Shown here in pieces: positions 14,960 through 22,370 of a DNA stretch of 64,000 nucleotides. The position numbers and the translations under genes were made by a program. The notes under the pieces were generated by a model. That model was given only the letters and a program-made list of their open reading frames with translations, did not search any database and had not been told where the DNA came from. Numbering within the stretch: the stretch's first letter is position 1; each line of letters begins with the position of its first letter. Location: the NCBI GenBank assembly GCA_963753485.1, contig CAVWCL010000018.1:1-64000 (forward strand), in the 5' to 3' direction. The stretch comes from CAWDLX01 sp963753485 (GTDB taxonomy: Bacteria > Actinomycetota > Actinomycetes > Mycobacteriales > Micromonosporaceae).

Positions 14960-15175
14960 CTATTCGATGACCGCGATCAGGTCGCCCTCCTGGATCACGT
15001 CGCCTTCGTTGACGGCGAGTTGCGACAGCGTGCCGTCGACCTCCGCAATCACCGGGATCTCCATCTTCATCGACTCGAGGATCACGAGGGTGTCGCCTTC
15101 GGCGATCTCGTCGCCGACCGCCTTCATCACCTTCCAGACGTTGGCGACCATCTCGGCGCGGATCTCCTCGGCCAT
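14960..15175 (-). CDS. Biotinyl/lipoyl-domain carrier protein
   Basis: A 71-residue single-domain protein beginning MAEEIRAEMVANVWKV. ESMKMEIPV carries the lysine that is biotinylated (MKM motif); the rest (GDEIAEGDTLVILESMK, NEGDVIQEGDLIAVIE) is the beta-barrel half-repeat of biotin carriers. Stand-alone carriers of this size in actinobacteria are thought to serve acyl-CoA carboxylase-type enzymes, but no carboxylase is nearby. The start at 15175 is supported by GGAGG upstream; an in-frame ATG at 15238 would add an arginine-rich extension not typical of the family. It is convergent with the TetR gene, four bases apart. Confidence 0.88.
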   Translation of the reverse strand: MAEEIRAEMVANVWKVMKAVGDEIAEGDTLVILESMKMEIPVIAEVDGTLSQLAVNEGDVIQEGDLIAVIE

Positions 15176-15342
15176 CGCAGACCTCCCTGTCGGCGTACTC
15201 GCCGATCCTGGCCGCCGGCGTGCGCGGTTGGCAACCATCGCCGCGCCAAGATCTGCCAGCAGTGTACGGGCCAGTGGTGGTGCCGACGACGCTGCGGCGA
15301 AGTCATAGGATCACGGGATCCGACAACAACAGCGAGGCGGTC

Positions 15343-15417
15343 ATGGCGAAAAAGTCGCGCAAGAAGAAGGCCCGGAAGAAGAGCGCCGCCAACCACGGCA
15401 AGCGGCCCAACTCCTGA
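15343..15417 (+). CDS. 50S ribosomal protein bL37
   Basis: A 24-residue very basic protein starting MAKKSRKKKARKKSA and ending ANHGKRPNS. This is the signature of bL37, a small actinobacterial large-subunit ribosomal protein first seen in mycobacterial ribosome structures. Genes this short are often missed. A -10-like TAGGAT (15306-15311) lies 31 bases upstream of the ATG. It ends three bases before the convergent rsrA stop, and the association of bL37 with the sigR/rsrA locus is worth noting because SigR controls ribosome-related genes in Streptomyces. Confidence 0.88.
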   Translation: MAKKSRKKKARKKSAANHGKRPNS

Positions 15418-15420
15418 TCG

Positions 15421-15699
15421 TCAGCCCGGCTCGCGGCTGGCCTGCGTCTGCACCAGAGCGGCGATCTTCGACCGGAGCCGCTCCCGGAACTCCTGCGGGG
15501 CGCGGTCACTGCCGCAGCACCGGGCGACCAGCAGCTTCACCTCGTGCTCGATGCCGAACTGGCGCAGGCAGTCCCGGCACTGGTCGAGGTGGGTCTGGAT
15601 GAGGGTCCGCCGATCGTCGGAGCACTCGAGATCCAGGTACAGGTAGACCTCAGTCAAGATCTGATCGCAACCGATCTGGTACGGGTCGCTCACGCTCAC
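15421..15699 (-). CDS. rsrA: Anti-sigma factor RsrA (zinc, thiol-redox sensor)
   Basis: A 92-residue ZAS-family anti-sigma factor. HLDQCRDCLRQF is the H-x3-C-x2-C zinc motif; Cys in YQIGCDQIL near the N-terminus is the extra redox cysteine, and a CC pair follows in VARCCGSD. Under disulfide stress the zinc is lost, cysteines form disulfides and SigR is freed. The start is GTG 15699, nine bases after AGGAGG; the next GTG (15693) is too far from it. It follows sigR by four bases in the same operon, the usual arrangement in mycothiol-producing actinobacteria. Confidence 0.93.
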   Translation of the reverse strand: MSVSDPYQIGCDQILTEVYLYLDLECSDDRRTLIQTHLDQCRDCLRQFGIEHEVKLLVARCCGSDRAPQEFRERLRSKIAALVQTQASREPG

Positions 15700-15703
15700 C
15701 GTG

Positions 15704-16333
15704 TCACACCTCCTGGCCCGCCGGGGCGGCCGTGTCGTCGTGCGGTGGTATGCGCGCGCCGTTGCGCCCGGACAGGCCGTGCTCGACGGCATAGTCCTCC
15801 AGCAACGTGCGCAGGTTGCGCCGGCCGCGGTGCAGGCGCGACATCACGGTGCCGATCGGCGTGCCCATGATGTCGGCGATCTCCTTGTAGGAGAAGCCTT
15901 CGACGTCCGCGAGATAGACGGCCAGCCGGAACTCCTCTGGCAGCGACTGCAGCGCCTCCTTGACGTCGCTGTCGGCCAACTTGTCCAGCGCCTCGGTCTC
16001 GGCACTGCGCAGTCCGCTCGACGTGTGCGACTCGGCCTCGGCCAGCTGCCAGTCGGTGATCTCTTCCGTCGGGGCCTGCACGGGTTGGCGCTGCCGGCGA
16101 CGGTAGGAGTTGATGTACGTGTTGGTGAGGATCCGGTAGAGCCAGGCCTTGAGGTTCGTTCCCTCTTCGAACTGGTGGAACGCTGCGAACGCCTTCAGAA
16201 AGGTCTCCTGGACCAGATCCTCGGCGTCGGCGGGGTTGCGCGTCATGCGCATCGCGGCCGCATACAGCTGGTCGAGGAAGGGCAGCGCGTCCCGTTCGAA
16301 GCGACTCTGCTGCTCCGCGAGATCCTCGGCCAC
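15704..16333 (-). CDS. sigR: ECF sigma factor SigR (oxidative/disulfide stress)
   Basis: 209 residues from GTG 16333, which has AGAGGA about nine bases upstream. Sigma region 2 is seen in YAAAMRMTRNPADAEDLVQETFLKAF and LKAWLYRILTNTYINSYRR; region 4 in LADVEGFSYKEIADIMGTPIGTVMSRLHRGRRNLR. SigR directs transcription of thioredoxin, mycothiol and proteolysis genes when RsrA is oxidised. An in-frame GTG at 16429 with a strong site (AGGGGAG, four bases before it) could make a form 32 residues longer; this resembles the longer, unstable SigR-prime isoform of Streptomyces. A SigR-type promoter lies at 16494-16520. The C-terminal tail is Pro/Ala-rich. Confidence 0.93.
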   Translation of the reverse strand: MAEDLAEQQSRFERDALPFLDQLYAAAMRMTRNPADAEDLVQETFLKAFAAFHQFEEGTNLKAWLYRILTNTYINSYRRRQRQPVQAPTEEITDWQLAEAESHTSSGLRSAETEALDKLADSDVKEALQSLPEEFRLAVYLADVEGFSYKEIADIMGTPIGTVMSRLHRGRRNLRTLLEDYAVEHGLSGRNGARIPPHDDTAAPAGQEV

Positions 16334-16493
16334 CCGGATGATCCTCTCTCGTCCGGGTGAGAATACGCCGAGCGACCGAGCCGGCACGCCGGCGATTCGC
16401 GATCGTGGTGGGTGCAGCGCCACCGCCACGAATCTCCCCTTCCTCGCTGAACCCGGGACCCCGGCCGTACGTCTTAAGGCCCTTCGGCGGCAT

Positions 16494-16520
16494 AACGCCG
16501 TGGCCGGCGCAACGAATTCC
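16494..16520 (-). promoter_or_regulatory. SigR-type autoregulatory promoter of sigR
   Basis: On the minus strand GGAAT (16520-16516) and GTT (16496-16494) are separated by 19 bases, matching the SigR consensus GGAAT-N18/19-GTT. It would start transcripts about 60 bases ahead of the long-form GTG at 16429. The rest of the gap 16334-16764 is GC-rich and holds nothing else I can name. Confidence 0.6.
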
Positions 16521-16764
16521 GAGCTGGCAGTGGTTGGTGGTCCAGAGCACCGGGGGGAGCATGCCTCCGGCCGCCGAGCACAACGTTGGGCGGGTGGGGC
16601 ACCGGCCCCGGCGACCGCGACGCTGGCAACGTCGGACGCCGGGGCCACCGGGTGCCGGGTACGTCCGGCGCGGTCCGTCGGCCACCGGGTTGGCGGGCGA
16701 CGGTACGTCGGGTACCAGGAAGGGCCTGGGAAGGCGTGTGCGGAGAGATCCTCCGCCCGCGGCT

Positions 16765-17394
16765 CTATGCCGGGTTCGTCCTTTTCAACGAGGCCCCGCC
16801 GGCCAGGTCACGGAGCCACTGCCCGCACAGCGTGCCCAGGCCCGCCGGGTCGCGCCGCAGATCGTGACGGTCGCCCGGGCGCACCTGCACCCGGACCAGG
16901 CCGACTGGCTCCGGTACGCCGAACGGATCGCGGTCGCCGTTGACCACGAGCGTTGGTACCCCGGGATCCAGCTCGCCGGCCCGGCTGACCTGCGGCCGTC
17001 CAGGTGGGTGCAGGGGGAAGGCGAGGGCGAGCACACCCACCGCGCCCAAGGCCCGTGCGGTCCGGCAGGCCACCCGGGCCCCCGACGACCGGCCGCCCAC
17101 GACCAGTGGCAGGGTTGCCGGCAGCCGCGTGCGCAACTGGGACACCACGGCGGTGAATGCCTCGTCGAGCACCGCCGGCGCGGGCGGCGCCGCGCGACCG
17201 GCGACCCGGTACGGCTGGGTCACCCGGGCGACCGCGATCCTGGCGCTCAGCGCGGCGTCGCGGACCGCGAGCAGGTCGACGGCGTCCACCCCGCCACCGG
17301 CGCCGTGGCCGAGAACCAGCAGGGCCACCGGTCGGGCCGGCCGGTCGAGTGCGACCCGGGCCTCGCCGCGCGGTGTCGCTACCGCAAACTCCAC
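16765..17394 (-). CDS. Alpha/beta hydrolase (dienelactone-hydrolase or KANSL3-like small hydrolase)
   Basis: A 209-residue compact hydrolase. LLVLGHGAGGGVDA is the oxyanion-hole HG motif, VVGGRSSGARVA the nucleophile elbow (G-x-S-x-G), VNGDRDPFG carries the acid and GDRHDL the catalytic His. This matches a short esterase-like family widespread in bacteria, without a lid domain; the substrate is unknown. The start GTG at 17394 is chosen because AGGA lies eight bases upstream and the family begins close to this point (VEFAVATPRGEARV). It is followed by a 430-base gap before sigR, and lies 44 bases downstream of the second WhiB gene, perhaps co-transcribed with it. Confidence 0.8.
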   Translation of the reverse strand: MEFAVATPRGEARVALDRPARPVALLVLGHGAGGGVDAVDLLAVRDAALSARIAVARVTQPYRVAGRAAPPAPAVLDEAFTAVVSQLRTRLPATLPLVVGGRSSGARVACRTARALGAVGVLALAFPLHPPGRPQVSRAGELDPGVPTLVVNGDRDPFGVPEPVGLVRVQVRPGDRHDLRRDPAGLGTLCGQWLRDLAGGASLKRTNPA

Positions 17395-17438
17395 GTCACC
17401 ATCCTGGCCGACCGCGGCCCCAGGCACCTCAGCCCGGC

Positions 17439-17846
17439 TCAGATCGACGGGGTGAGGGCCGGCGCCAGGGTGGGCACGCGCAGCGCCGACGCTTCGGCGA
17501 AGGCATCGCGCAAGACCTCCTGGCCGGCCGGGTCGTCATCGTGCCACGCGATCAGCATGGCCCGGCGCTCGCGCGGCGTGGTCGCACCCCAGACCCCGTG
17601 GCAGTCGCCGACCTCGAGCGCCCAGGCCAGGCACGCACCCTGCACGTCGCACGTGCGGCACAGCGCCACCGCCGCGTCGGCCGGCTCGCTGGGGGCTGGG
17701 AAGAACACCTCCGGATCGACGCTGCGGCACAGCCCGCGGGTACGCCAGGTCAGATCCTGGTCACGCTCGCGCAGCGCCCGGAGTAGGCGCGGGTCGCGGC
17801 GCGCAGCCGCGACCTCGTGCGGGCGAGGCATCCGCGCCCGAGTCAT
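17439..17846 (-). CDS. WhiB-family iron-sulfur transcriptional regulator
   Basis: A 135-residue WhiB protein. Cluster ligands are Cys in TRGLCRSVDPEVFFP and three in LCRTCDVQGACL (C-x2-C-x5-C). GVWGATTPRERRAML is the conserved turn, with Ala in place of the usual second Gly. There is an N-terminal arm of about 40 residues rich in Arg and a C-terminal tail of about 35 residues without the basic patch of WhiB1; the assignment to a subclass is not secure. The ATG at 17846 follows GGAGGTGGGGAT. The 272-base gap upstream (17847-18118) has no other gene. Confidence 0.88.
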   Translation of the reverse strand: MTRARMPRPHEVAAARRDPRLLRALRERDQDLTWRTRGLCRSVDPEVFFPAPSEPADAAVALCRTCDVQGACLAWALEVGDCHGVWGATTPRERRAMLIAWHDDDPAGQEVLRDAFAEASALRVPTLAPALTPSI

Positions 17847-18114
17847 ATCCCCACCTCCCCCGTGGGTTGTTCCGCGGCCTGGACCCTGCCGCGGAGAACG
17901 AAAAGCGCCAGCGGGGCACCTCGCGAGATCGTGACGACCGCGGTTCCCCCGGGCCGCATCGCGGTGACATTCGTCCCGCTCGCGGCGCGCGAAACCGGGC
18001 GTCAAGGCAGCTCTGCGATGACCATGCCGGCGTTGTGTTCTACCGCATTTCCCGCCCGGCGGACAAGAGGTAGGAAGCGATTGACACAAAAGTCGAGATG
18101 ACCAAACGCCCTAA

Positions 18115-18130
18115 ACGCTCAAAAGAGCGT
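18115..18130 (-). terminator. Hairpin at the SRAP gene stop codon
   Basis: acgctc-aaaa-gagcgt is a perfect 6-bp stem around a 4-base loop. It includes the SRAP stop codon (18119-18121), and on the minus strand it is followed by tttagggcgtttgg, a weak T-rich stretch. Likely terminator. Confidence 0.55.
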
Positions 18131-18859
18131 CAGACCCGTCGGCTCCACAGTGGACGAAGCAGGCACCGCGCGGATCAGGTCCGGGCCGTCGTTGCGCACG
18201 TCGCCGACGGCGACGGAGACCGGACGAAGCTCGATCCCGGCCAGATAGCCGTCGGGAGGCACCGCCAACAGCGAGGTGGCGTCGGCAGGCACCGCCAACA
18301 GCGCGGTGGCATCGGCCGCCGTCAACCAGGGCGTCCAGGCCGCCGGCGGCAGGATCAGCGGCATCCGGTCATGAACCAGGGCCAATTCCCCGTGGGCCGC
18401 CAAGGTCAGAATACTGAACGTCAACATTCGAGCACCCTGCACCTGTGACGGCGTCCAGATACCGGCGAAGGCGAGGCAGTCGCCGTCGCGTCGGGTCATG
18501 AAGTAGGGCTGCTTGCGCCCGTCAATGCGGCGCCACTCGTACCAACCATCGGCCGGGACCAGGCAGCGACGGTGCGCGAACGGGCGGGCGAATGCCGGCG
18601 AGGTGGCGACCGTCTCCACCCGTGCGTTGATCATGCGGGCCGCGCCCCGGAGGTCCGGGGCCCGGCCGGGCACCAGGCCCCAGCGGGCGACCGAGAGGAC
18701 CGGGCCCGGTGTCCGGCTGGAGCGGCGCACGATCGGTACCGGGTCGGTCGGGGCCACGTTGTAGTCGGGCAGCAGGTCGTCGGCGCCCGTCTCGTCCAGG
18801 GCGTCGAAGAGTGCGGCCAGGTCGGCCGCGCTGCGCGTCGACGCGTAACGCCCACACAT
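18119..18859 (-). CDS. SRAP-domain protein (SOS response-associated, YedK/HMCES family)
   Basis: A 246-residue protein that forms a covalent thiazolidine link with abasic sites in single-stranded DNA and so shields them. Catalytic residues are all visible: Cys2 in MCGRYAST, Asn in DYNVAPTDPVP, Glu in VPADGWYEW and His in LALVHDRMPLIL. An in-frame 30-bp duplication gives TALLAVPADA and TSLLAVPPDG near the C-terminus. The ATG at 18859 has TAGCGT (18867-18872) seven bases upstream, a leaderless arrangement. It is divergent from aroA with only 30 bases between start codons. No LexA site is seen. Confidence 0.92.
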   Translation of the reverse strand: MCGRYASTRSAADLAALFDALDETGADDLLPDYNVAPTDPVPIVRRSSRTPGPVLSVARWGLVPGRAPDLRGAARMINARVETVATSPAFARPFAHRRCLVPADGWYEWRRIDGRKQPYFMTRRDGDCLAFAGIWTPSQVQGARMLTFSILTLAAHGELALVHDRMPLILPPAAWTPWLTAADATALLAVPADATSLLAVPPDGYLAGIELRPVSVAVGDVRNDGPDLIRAVPASSTVEPTGLTLF

Positions 18860-18866
18860 GCCGGCA

Positions 18867-18883
18867 ACGCTACCCGGCACAAT
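18867..18883. promoter_or_regulatory. Back-to-back leaderless promoters for the SRAP gene and aroA
   Basis: Minus-strand -10 TAGCGT (18872 to 18867) and plus-strand -10 CACAAT (18878-18883) sit five bases apart and serve start codons at 18859 and 18890. The two polymerases would compete for the same 30 bases. Confidence 0.5.
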
Positions 18884-18889
18884 GGTCAG

Positions 18890-20203
18890 GTGAACTCGCC
18901 CGAGCACGGCTGGACCGCGCCGACCGCCCGTACCGCGGTGCGGGGCACAGTCCGGCTGCCCGGCTCGAAGTCGATGACGGCGCGGGCGTTGGTGCTGGCC
19001 GCCACCGCCACCGGGGCCGGGGCGCTGCGCCACCCGTTGCGGGCCCGGGACACCGAGCTGATGGCGACCGGCCTGACCGCCATGGGTGCCGAGATCTCCA
19101 CTGTGGACGACCTCGGCTGGACGGTGCGGCCGCGCCCGCTGCGCGGGCCCGCCCACGTCGATGTCGGCCTGGCCGGAACCGTGATGCGCTTCCTGCCGCC
19201 GGTGGCCGGCCTGGCCGAAGGCCCGGTCACCTTCGACGGGGACGAGCGGGCCCGCGAGCGACCCCTGGCGCCGTTGCTGCGCGCCCTGGCCGACCTCGGC
19301 GTCCGCCTCGAGGCTGGCCCGACCGGCGGCCTGCCGCTCGCCGTGCACGGGCGCGGTCGGGTGAGCGGCGGTGCCGTGACGATCGACGCCTCCACCTCCA
19401 GCCAGCTCATCTCCGGGCTGCTGCTGGCCGCGCCGTCGTACCGCCACGGAGTGCGCGTAGACCACGTCGGGCCGCCGGTGCCGAGTGCGCCGCACCTGCG
19501 GATGACGGTGCAGATGCTGCGCGCGGCCGGCGCCGTCGTCGACGACACGGAGCCGGACCGCTGGCTGGTTGCGCCGGGCCCGCTGCGCGGACGCGAATGG
19601 GGCATCGAGCCCGACCTCTCCGGGGCGGCACCGTTCCTCGCCGCGGCGGTGGTCACCGGCGGCAGCGTCACCGTGCCCGACTGGCCGGCCACCACGAGCC
19701 AACCCGGCGACCAGCTCCGGACCCTGCTGACCGAGATGGGGGCCCGGGTCGTGCCGGGTCCGGACGGGCTCACCGTGCACGGCACCGGCCGGGTGCACGG
19801 GCTCGACACCGACCTGTCCCAGGTGGGCGAGCTGACCCCGGTGCTGGCCGCCCTGGCCGCCCTGGCCGACCAGCCGTCGCGGCTGCGCGGCGTCGGCCAT
19901 ATCCGCGCCCACGAAACCGATCGGCTCGCCGCGCTCGCCACCGAGCTGAGCCGGCTGGGCGCGGACGTGGTGGCCCGCGACGACGGGTTGGAGATCCGCC
20001 CGCGCCCGCTGCGGGCGGGCGTGGTGCAGACCTACGCCGACCACCGGATGGCCCATGCGGCGGCGGTCATCGGCCTGGTGGTTCCGGGCGTGGTGCTCAG
20101 CGACGTGGCCTGCGCCGCCAAGACGATGCCGGGGTTCGCGCAGCGCTGGCGGGAGCTGGTCGACCCGGTGGTCGCCGAGACCCCCACGGGAGGCGCGAGC
20201 TGA
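18890..20203 (+). CDS. aroA: 3-phosphoshikimate 1-carboxyvinyltransferase (EPSP synthase)
   Basis: A 437-residue enzyme that joins phosphoenolpyruvate to shikimate-3-phosphate, the sixth step of chorismate synthesis. LPGSKSMTARALVLAA near residue 24 holds the conserved Lys-Ser pair for substrate; LAGTVMRFLPPVAGL is the loop for PEP; STSSQLISGLLLAA and GHIRAHETDRLAAL are further active-site segments. Length is normal. The GTG at 18890 lacks a ribosome binding site but has CACAAT six bases before it, so it is probably leaderless. rsgA follows with overlapping stop and start (CTGA). Confidence 0.94.
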   Translation: MNSPEHGWTAPTARTAVRGTVRLPGSKSMTARALVLAATATGAGALRHPLRARDTELMATGLTAMGAEISTVDDLGWTVRPRPLRGPAHVDVGLAGTVMRFLPPVAGLAEGPVTFDGDERARERPLAPLLRALADLGVRLEAGPTGGLPLAVHGRGRVSGGAVTIDASTSSQLISGLLLAAPSYRHGVRVDHVGPPVPSAPHLRMTVQMLRAAGAVVDDTEPDRWLVAPGPLRGREWGIEPDLSGAAPFLAAAVVTGGSVTVPDWPATTSQPGDQLRTLLTEMGARVVPGPDGLTVHGTGRVHGLDTDLSQVGELTPVLAALAALADQPSRLRGVGHIRAHETDRLAALATELSRLGADVVARDDGLEIRPRPLRAGVVQTYADHRMAHAAAVIGLVVPGVVLSDVACAAKTMPGFAQRWRELVDPVVAETPTGGAS

Positions 20204-21204
20204 AGCGGCAGCGCGACTACGACGAGGACGACATCCGGGTCCGCCCCCGTCCGTCATCGCGCCCGCGCACGCGCACCCGACCGCGCCACGAGCGGGCCGA
20301 GGACGGATTCGTGGTGGCGGTGGATCGCGGCCGCTACACCTGCGCGGCCGAGCACCGGTTCATCACCGCGATGCGCGCCCGCGAGCTGGGCCGGCGGGGG
20401 GTCGTGGTCGGCGACCGGGTCGGGCTCGTCGGCGACACCTCGGGCGAGGAGGGGGCGCTGGCCCGCATCATCCGCATCGACGAGCGCACCTCGGTGCTGC
20501 GCCGCTCGGCCGATGACGATGACACCGCGACCGAGGGTCGCCCGGAGCGGGTGATCGTGGCGAACGCCGACCAGATGGTCATCGTGTCGGCGCTGGCGGA
20601 TCCGCCGCCGCGGACCGGCTTCATCGACCGGTGCCTCGTCGCCGCCTACGACGCGGAGATCGAACCGTTGCTCTGTCTGACCAAGGCCGACCTGGCCGGC
20701 CCGGCCGAGGTGTTGGCCTACTACGCCGAGCTCGACCTGCCCCACGTGCTCTGCCAGCCCGACCGGCCGTTGAGCGACCTGGTGACCGGCCTGGCCGATA
20801 GGCTCTCGGTCTTCGTCGGCCACTCCGGGGTGGGCAAGTCGACTCTGGTCAACCGCCTGGTTCCGGACGCCGCCCGGGCGGTCGGGGTGGTGAGCGCGAT
20901 CGGAAAGGGGCGGCACACCTCGACGAGTGCGGTCGCGCTGGCACTGCCCGGTGGCGGCTGGATCGTGGACACTCCGGGCGTGCGCTCCTTCGGCATCGCC
21001 CACGTCGACCCGGACAACGTGCTGCACGGCTTCCCGGAGCTGGTCGCCGCGTCGGCGAACTGCCCGCCCAACTGTGACCACAGCGGAGCCTCCGGCGACT
21101 GCGGCCTGGACGCCCTGGTGCGGGCGGGCGGAGGGGACGCCGGCCGGCTCGCCTCGTTGCGGCGCCTACTCGCGTCGCGGACCGCGCCGCCGCCGCGGAG
21201 CTGA
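20200..21204 (+). CDS. rsgA: Ribosome small-subunit-dependent GTPase A
   Basis: A 334-residue circularly permuted GTPase that helps mature the 30S subunit. An N-terminal OB fold (VVAVDRGRYTCAAEHRFI) follows a very basic arm (RPRPSSRPRTRTRPRHER); G4 (LTKAD) precedes G1 (GHSGVGKSTL) and G3 (DTPGVRSFG), as expected for the permuted order; NCPPNCDHSGASGDC is the zinc knuckle. The start appears to be CTG at 20200: GGGAGG lies six bases upstream and it overlaps the aroA stop, while no ATG, GTG or TTG occurs in frame until after the conserved arm. The CTG start is therefore inferred. Confidence 0.9.
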   Translation: MKRQRDYDEDDIRVRPRPSSRPRTRTRPRHERAEDGFVVAVDRGRYTCAAEHRFITAMRARELGRRGVVVGDRVGLVGDTSGEEGALARIIRIDERTSVLRRSADDDDTATEGRPERVIVANADQMVIVSALADPPPRTGFIDRCLVAAYDAEIEPLLCLTKADLAGPAEVLAYYAELDLPHVLCQPDRPLSDLVTGLADRLSVFVGHSGVGKSTLVNRLVPDAARAVGVVSAIGKGRHTSTSAVALALPGGGWIVDTPGVRSFGIAHVDPDNVLHGFPELVAASANCPPNCDHSGASGDCGLDALVRAGGGDAGRLASLRRLLASRTAPPPRS

Positions 21205-21434
21205 CCGGGCAGCGGCCCCTCGATCAGTCCGGTCGCGACCGTGAGCCGACCGTCCACGGTGGCCACCAGGCCACCGTCGACCAGGCGCCGCAACGCCGTC
21301 GCCACCTCGCGCACGGTCAGGCCGGTGGCGGCGCCGACCTCGTCCAGAGTCCCGGCGCCGAGCACCACGGCGGCGAAGACCCGCAGCCGGCGGGCGTCGG
21401 CGAGCAGTCCCGCGACGGCATCCGAACCAGGCAT
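21205..21434 (-). pseudogene. HTH remnant of a DUF2087-type regulator (truncated, running into rsgA)
   Basis: From ATG 21434 the minus strand encodes about 75 residues with a good winged helix: LLADARRLRVFAAVVLGAG, LDEVGAATGLTVREVATALRRLVDGGLVATVDG. This resembles the N-terminal HTH of DUF2087-containing regulators. The conserved part ends near the rsgA stop, and the frame then stays open antisense to rsgA as far as 20721 with no recognisable C-terminal domain. I read it as a gene truncated by loss of its 3' part; a functional 238-residue overlapping gene (20721-21434) is the alternative. Confidence 0.45.
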
Positions 21435-21485
21435 GTCGAGGACCGTAGCTCGTATCCGGGACCGAAGCCCGGTAGGTTTCCGCTC

Positions 21486-22280
21486 GTGACCCGCTACGCC
21501 GACGATCTGGCGCTCGCGCACGTGCTGGCCGACACCGCCGACGCGATCGCGATGGCCCGCTTCCGCGCGCAGGACCTGCGCGTGAGCGCCAAACCGGACC
21601 TCACCCCGGTCTCCGATGCGGACACTGCGGTCGAGAAGGCCCTTCGGGGCACCTTGGCCCGCACCCGGCCCCGCGACGGCGTCCTGGGCGAGGAGTACGG
21701 AGCCAGCGTGGCCGCGGCGGGCCCGAGCCAGCGGCAGTGGGTGATCGACCCGATCGACGGGACGAAGAACTTCGTGCGCGGTGTGCCGATCTGGGGCACC
21801 CTGGTGGCGCTCATGGACGGCAGCGAGCCGGTGGTCGGACTCGTCTCGGCCCCGGCGCTGAGCCGCCGGTGGTGGGCGGCGAAGGGACTGGGCGCCTACG
21901 CGGGTCGGCACACCGCCGCGGCGACCGCGATCCACGTCTCCGGCATCAGCCGGTTGGCCGACGCGTCCTTCTGCTACTCCTCCCTGGTCGGCTGGGAGCA
22001 GGCGGGCCGGCTGGAGGCGATCCTGGACATCAGCCGGCGGGTGTGGCGCAGTCGGGCCTACGGTGACTTCTACGGGCACATGCTGGTCGCGGAGGGGGCG
22101 GTCGACATCATGGTGGAACCGGAGCTGTCGCTGTGGGACCTGGCCGCGCTGGTGCCCATCGTGACCGAGGCCGGCGGCACCTTCACCGACCTCGGTGGCC
22201 GGCCGGGCCCGGCCGGGGGCAGCGCGATCGCGACCAACGGCAAACTGCACCAGGAGATCCTCGAGCGGCTGAGCGGCTGA
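21486..22280 (+). CDS. hisN: Histidinol-phosphatase (inositol monophosphatase family)
   Basis: A 264-residue magnesium-dependent phosphatase. VLGEEYG, WVIDPIDGTKNFVRGVPIWGTLVAL and LWDLAALVPIVTEAGG are the three IMPase motifs that carry the metal ligands (Glu, Asp-Asp, Asp). The sequence resembles actinobacterial HisN, which removes phosphate from histidinol phosphate in histidine synthesis, and the place next to aroA/rsgA is the usual one in this group; the call over myo-inositol phosphatase rests on that context. The GTG at 21486 has TAGGTT (21473-21478) seven bases upstream, so it is probably leaderless. Confidence 0.88.
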   Translation: MTRYADDLALAHVLADTADAIAMARFRAQDLRVSAKPDLTPVSDADTAVEKALRGTLARTRPRDGVLGEEYGASVAAAGPSQRQWVIDPIDGTKNFVRGVPIWGTLVALMDGSEPVVGLVSAPALSRRWWAAKGLGAYAGRHTAAATAIHVSGISRLADASFCYSSLVGWEQAGRLEAILDISRRVWRSRAYGDFYGHMLVAEGAVDIMVEPELSLWDLAALVPIVTEAGGTFTDLGGRPGPAGGSAIATNGKLHQEILERLSG

Positions 22281-22370
22281 CATGCTCATTTGGGGATATT
22301 CACCGCGCCACACCCTCAAGCCGGACAACGTGAGCAAGCAACACCCCGTCGCGCCGTCTATTCTCGCCGC

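Noticed and set aside
16430..16764. A coding gene in the gap upstream of sigR
   Set aside because: Open frames here are extensions of neighbours or lack start and binding sites; only the SigR-type promoter is convincing.
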